This document shows, piece by piece, positions 60,821-64,000 of a stretch of 64,000 bases of DNA; position 1 is the stretch's first letter, and each line of letters begins with the position of its first letter. The stretch spans positions 1,054,001-1,118,000 of the forward strand of contig NZ_CAJPUX010000002.1 in assembly GCF_905397285.1 (NCBI RefSeq). Direction: 5' to 3'. The position numbers and the translations under genes are program-made. The notes beneath the pieces were generated by a model. That model saw nothing but the letters and a program-made list of their open reading frames with translations. It was not told the origin of the DNA and ran no database searches. This DNA comes from Cupriavidus plantarum. Lineage in GTDB: Bacteria; Pseudomonadota; Gammaproteobacteria; Burkholderiales; Burkholderiaceae.

Positions 60821-60883
60821 GTGGTGACAACGTATGCACCGCGGCGTATATCGGTCATGGTCGAACTCTACCCGGAAACTGAC

Positions 60884-61339
60884 ATGGCAAGCCTGAATAT
60901 CAATGGTGAGACGCGGAACGTCTCGGTCCCGGACGACATGCCGCTCCTCTGGGTGCTGCGCGACGTGATAGGGCTGACAGGCACGAAGTTCGGATGCGGC
61001 ATTGCGCAATGCGGCGCGTGCACGGTGCAGGTCGATGGGGTTGCTACCCGTTCGTGCGTGCTGCCTGTCGGCGCGGTACAGGGGCGCAAGGTCACGACCA
61101 TCGAGGCCGTCGGCGCGACGCCGGCCGGCCGCAAGGTCCAGAACGCGTGGGCGATGCTGGACGTGGTGCAGTGCGGCTACTGCCAGTCGGGACAGGTGGT
61201 CGCGGCGGCGGCCTTGCTCGCGTCGAATCCCAATCCGTCGGACGAAGACATCGACGCGGCCATGGCCGGCAACATCTGCCGTTGCGGGACGTACGTGCGC
61301 ATCCGCGCGGCGATCAAGCAGGCTGCCAACGAGGGCTGA
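60884..61339 (+). CDS. iorA: IorA-like [2Fe-2S] subunit of molybdenum hydroxylase
   Basis: A 151-residue small subunit from MASLNINGE, the usual family start; ATGs upstream at 60857 and 60815 would add non-homologous residues. It binds two [2Fe-2S] clusters: plant-ferredoxin-type ([15 protein letters not shown]) and the C-terminal type (CGYCQSGQV, then [13 protein letters not shown]). It passes electrons from the Mo subunit downstream to an external acceptor, probably the cytochrome that follows. Confidence 0.93.
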   Translation: MASLNINGETRNVSVPDDMPLLWVLRDVIGLTGTKFGCGIAQCGACTVQVDGVATRSCVLPVGAVQGRKVTTIEAVGATPAGRKVQNAWAMLDVVQCGYCQSGQVVAAAALLASNPNPSDEDIDAAMAGNICRCGTYVRIRAAIKQAANEG

Positions 61340-61340
61340 C

Positions 61341-63635
61341 ATGTCGCCGAACCACAACCATACGTCCCCCATGTCCCAGGCTTCCTCCGGTTCCACGGCC
61401 TCCCCGGATGCCGTCCATGTCAATGCGTCCCGCCGTACCTTCCTGAAGGCCGGCGTGCTCCTTACCACCGGCGCCGGCGGCGGCATGCTGCTCGGCTTCA
61501 GCCTGCCCGCGGCGGGCGGCCCGCCGTTGCGCGCCGGGGTCACCGACGAACTCGTCAACGTCGCTTCGCCCCCGCAGGGCGTCTTTGCACCGAATGCGTT
61601 CATCCAGATCGGCACGGATGGCCAGGTCACGCTGATCATGTCGAAGGTCGAGATGGGGCAGGGCATCTACACGGCGATTTCGATGCTGATCGCCGAGGAG
61701 CTCGAGGTCCCGCTGTCCCGCGTGGTGCTCGCGCACGCGCCGCCGGACGAGAAGCGCTACTTCGATCCCCTGCTCGGCGGGCAGCTCACGGGCGGTTCCA
61801 CGTCCATCCGCTACGCATGGGACCCGATGCGGCAGGCCGGCGCGACCGCGCGCACCGTGCTCGTCAATGCGGCCGCCGCACGCTGGCAGGTGGACCCGTC
61901 CACCTGCAAGGCGGAAGACGGCACGGTGCTGCACGCCGCTTCGGGCCGGCGGCTGGGCTATGGCGACCTCGTGGCCGATGCGGCCAGGCAACCCGTGCCC
62001 AAGGACGTCAAGCTCAAGAGTCCCGACCAGTTCCGCGTGATCGGCAAACCCACGAAGCGGCTTGACGGCGTGCCCAAGGGCAACGGCACCGCCGTGTTCG
62101 GCATGGACGTGAGGCTGCCGGACATGCAATACGCGATCATCGTCAATTGCCCGGTCTTTGGCGGCAAGGTCGCGAGCGTGGACGATTCGGTGGCGAAGAA
62201 GGTGCCCGGCGTGAAGCAGGTGGTCGTGCTCGACGACATCGTCGCCGTGGTCGGCGAGCATACGTGGGCCGCCAAGCGCGGCGCCTCGGCGCTCAAGATC
62301 CGCTGGAACGATGGTCCGAACGGCAAGGTCAGCACGCGCGACCTCTTCGACGACATGAAGCGCGCGGCGAAAAAGCAGGGCGCGGTCGCCAAGTCGGTCG
62401 GCGATATCCGAGACGGCCTCGACAAGGCGGCGTCGCGGTTCGATGCCGCCTATGAACAGCCGTTCCTCGCGCACGCGCCGATGGAGCCCGTCAACTGCAC
62501 GCTGCACGTCAAGGCCGACAGCTGCGAGGTCTGGACGGGCACGCAGGTCCCCACCCGCGCCGTCGACGAGGTCAACCGCGCCACGGGCATCCCGAAGGAC
62601 AAGATCGTGCTGTACAACCACCTGCTCGGCGGCGGCTTCGGCCGGCGGCTGGAGGCGGACATGGTGTACAAGGCCGCGGCCGTCGCCAGGCGCGTGAACG
62701 GCCCCGTCAAGGTGATCTGGTCTCGCGAAGAGGACGTCCAGCACGACATCTATCGGCCCTGCTACTACGACGAAGTCGTCGTCGGCCTCGATTCCAAGGG
62801 CAAGCCGGTCGCCTGGCACCACAAGGTCATCGGTTCCTCGATCATCGCCCGCTTCGCGCCGCCGTTGTTCAAGGACGGCGTGGACATCGATGCGGTGGAG
62901 GTGCTGACCGATCTGCCGTACGCGATCGGCACCCAGCAGATCGAGTACATCCGGCAGGAACCGCGGCATATTCCCACGGGCTGGTGGCGCGGCGTCGGCC
63001 CCACGCGGGCGACGTTCGTGGTGGAAAGCCTGATCGACGAGCTGGCCATCCGCGCCAACGCGGACCCCGTGCAGTACCGTCAGAGTCTGCTGGGACAGAC
63101 GCCGCGCGCGAAGAACGTGCTCGATATCGCGGCCAGGATGGCGAACTGGGGCACGCCGCTGCCCAAGGGCTCGGGCCGCGGCGTGTCGGTGCTCCATGCG
63201 TTTGGCAGCTTCATGTGCATGGTGGCCGAAGTTACGGTGGACAAGAACAACGACGTGTTCGTGAAGCGCGTGGCATGCGCGGTGGACGCCGGCATGCTGG
63301 TCAACCCGGAAACCGTGGAGGCGCAGATGCAGGGTGGGATCATCTTCGGCATTACGGGCGCGTTGTGGGGCGAGATCACGATCGCCGACGGCAGGGTCCA
63401 GCAGACCAACTTCGCCGATTACCGCGTGCTCCGCATCCACGAGACCCCGAAGATCGAGGTGCACCTCGTCAAGAGCGCGGAGGCGCCGGGGGGCATCGGC
63501 GAGCCGGGTACCTCCGCGATCGGGGCCGCGCTGGCGAACGCGGTCTATGCCGCCACGGGGCGGCGCCTGCGCGCGCTGCCGCTGGTCCGGCAGCTCAAGA
63601 CGCCCGCGGGCAAGACAGCCAGCAAGACCGTATAA
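61341..63635 (+). CDS. iorB: IorB-like molybdopterin subunit (isoquinoline/aldehyde oxidoreductase type)
   Basis: A 764-residue molybdopterin-cytosine-dinucleotide subunit. A twin-arginine signal (SRRTFLKAGVLLTTGAGGGM) near residue 30 sends the folded complex to the periplasm. Mo-binding segments include LIMSKVEMGQGIYTAISMLI, GGQLTGGSTSIRY, LLGGGFGRRLEADMVY and EAPGGIGEPGTSAIGAALAN, with the active-site Glu in the last. The substrate may be an N-heterocycle or aldehyde. It starts one base after the IorA stop, and the cytochrome c gene follows by 12 bp. Confidence 0.93.
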   Translation: MSPNHNHTSPMSQASSGSTASPDAVHVNASRRTFLKAGVLLTTGAGGGMLLGFSLPAAGGPPLRAGVTDELVNVASPPQGVFAPNAFIQIGTDGQVTLIMSKVEMGQGIYTAISMLIAEELEVPLSRVVLAHAPPDEKRYFDPLLGGQLTGGSTSIRYAWDPMRQAGATARTVLVNAAAARWQVDPSTCKAEDGTVLHAASGRRLGYGDLVADAARQPVPKDVKLKSPDQFRVIGKPTKRLDGVPKGNGTAVFGMDVRLPDMQYAIIVNCPVFGGKVASVDDSVAKKVPGVKQVVVLDDIVAVVGEHTWAAKRGASALKIRWNDGPNGKVSTRDLFDDMKRAAKKQGAVAKSVGDIRDGLDKAASRFDAAYEQPFLAHAPMEPVNCTLHVKADSCEVWTGTQVPTRAVDEVNRATGIPKDKIVLYNHLLGGGFGRRLEADMVYKAAAVARRVNGPVKVIWSREEDVQHDIYRPCYYDEVVVGLDSKGKPVAWHHKVIGSSIIARFAPPLFKDGVDIDAVEVLTDLPYAIGTQQIEYIRQEPRHIPTGWWRGVGPTRATFVVESLIDELAIRANADPVQYRQSLLGQTPRAKNVLDIAARMANWGTPLPKGSGRGVSVLHAFGSFMCMVAEVTVDKNNDVFVKRVACAVDAGMLVNPETVEAQMQGGIIFGITGALWGEITIADGRVQQTNFADYRVLRIHETPKIEVHLVKSAEAPGGIGEPGTSAIGAALANAVYAATGRRLRALPLVRQLKTPAGKTASKTV

Positions 63636-63647
63636 GGGGAGCCCGCC

Positions 63648-64000
63648 ATGCAAAAACGCCCCCGCAAATTTCCCGTACGGATGGCCGCCATCGCCGGCGC
63701 CACGGCGCTGGGCGCGCTCGCGCTCGGCTGGCTCACCCTCGGCGCGCCACCGAGCGTCGCGCAATCCGCCTCATCACCCGTAGCCGCGCCCGCGGCGGGC
63801 GGACCCGATGCGGCGCTGATCCAGCGCGGCGAATACCTGGCCAAGGCCGGTGACTGCATCGCCTGCCACACCGCGCCAGGCGGCAAGCCGTTCGCGGGCG
63901 GATTCAAGATGGTCACGCCGATGGGCGCGATCTACGCCACGAATATCACGCCCGACCCCGAGACCGGCATCGGCAAGTACACGGAGCAGGACTTCGACCG
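63648..64000 (+). CDS. Membrane-anchored c-type cytochrome (3' end beyond window)
   Basis: The ATG follows the IorB stop by 12 bp and the frame is open to the window edge (about 117 residues seen). An N-terminal membrane/signal segment (MAAIAGATALGALALGWLTL) is followed by the first heme site CIACH in RGEYLAKAGDCIACHTAPGG, then FKMVTPMGAIYATNITPDPE. This is the start of three-heme AdhB/gluconate-dehydrogenase-type cytochromes that serve IorAB-like enzymes as electron acceptors, linking them to the respiratory chain. Confidence 0.9.
   Translation, partial: MQKRPRKFPVRMAAIAGATALGALALGWLTLGAPPSVAQSASSPVAAPAAGGPDAALIQRGEYLAKAGDCIACHTAPGGKPFAGGFKMVTPMGAIYATNITPDPETGIGKYTEQDFD

Noticed and set aside
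59225..61666. CioA extended to 813 codons
   Set aside because: The extra N-terminal 335 codons are antisense to the IorA/IorB genes and lack family sequence; the CioA start at 60661 gives the expected length.
61314..63764. 816-codon open frame antisense to the IorB-like gene
   Set aside because: The plus strand has an unmistakable molybdopterin subunit with Tat signal. The antisense product is Arg/His/Asp-rich and matches nothing recognisable.
1..64000. tRNA, rRNA, CRISPR, insertion sequence, integrase or phage genes
   Set aside because: None could be recognised: no CCA-ended cloverleaf sequence, no regularly spaced repeats, no transposase-like proteins and no terminal repeats with target duplications.

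Overview
This is a GC-rich, densely packed bacterial segment. The most likely source is a Burkholderiales member of the Cupriavidus/Ralstonia/Bordetella type. The evidence is two tripartite-tricarboxylate (Bug) receptors beside CoA-transferase genes, an OmpC-like porin of the Burkholderiales type, many LysR/IclR/MarR regulators next to small catabolic operons, a cyanide-insensitive-type quinol oxidase and an isoquinoline-oxidoreductase-type operon. The content is accessory catabolism, transport and regulation. I saw no rRNA, tRNA, CRISPR array, insertion sequence, integrase or replication origin.

Layout. 1-5.9 kb: two paralogous winged-helix/NTPase regulators flanking an aldo/keto reductase and a FixJ-type response regulator. 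6-9 kb: a Tat-exported VOC-fold protein and an unrecognised 607-residue membrane protein with a repetitive tail. 9.3-13.6 kb: a three-gene efflux system (OMF lipoprotein, EmrA-like, EmrB-like). 13.6-19.7 kb: an IclR regulator divergent from a CoA-linked acid-degradation operon (crotonase, CaiB-type CoA-transferase, acyl-CoA dehydrogenase, Bug receptor, dienoyl-CoA-reductase-like SDR).

19.7-31.9 kb: a two-operon locus. It combines a sugar-type ABC importer, an amidohydrolase, an intradiol (hydroxyquinol-type) ring-cleavage dioxygenase, Dabb and YciI small proteins, a GMC oxidoreductase, a LysR regulator, a 3-hydroxyisobutyrate-dehydrogenase-like enzyme and maleylacetate reductase. Ring cleavage of hydroxyquinol followed by maleylacetate reductase would give 3-oxoadipate. 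The upstream substrate is unknown, and the sugar-type importer makes it unusual. This is my leading candidate for an undescribed pathway.

32-38.8 kb: a TehA-like channel, an AI-2E/PerM-family permease, and a LysR regulator divergent from a second amidohydrolase, an MFS transporter and an SDR. 38.9-48.2 kb: a Bug receptor, an FMN nitronate-monooxygenase-like protein, two crotonases, a CaiB transferase, an acyl-CoA ligase and an HMG-CoA-lyase-like enzyme lacking the usual catalytic cysteine, followed by a MarR regulator and a porin.

48.2-58 kb: a nine-gene operon with two DszA/NtaA-type flavin monooxygenases, a complete Liv-type ABC importer, an SsuD-like monooxygenase and an SsuA-fold protein without a signal peptide. 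A CGNR zinc-finger regulator is divergent from it across a perfect palindrome. This suggests organosulfur or aminated-chelator scavenging. 58-64 kb: a CIO-type quinol oxidase operon with a 44-residue DUF2474 partner, divergent from an IorA/IorB molybdenum hydroxylase and a c-type cytochrome that runs off the window.

All functional calls come from reading the translated sequence. No database search was run, and substrates are inferences.
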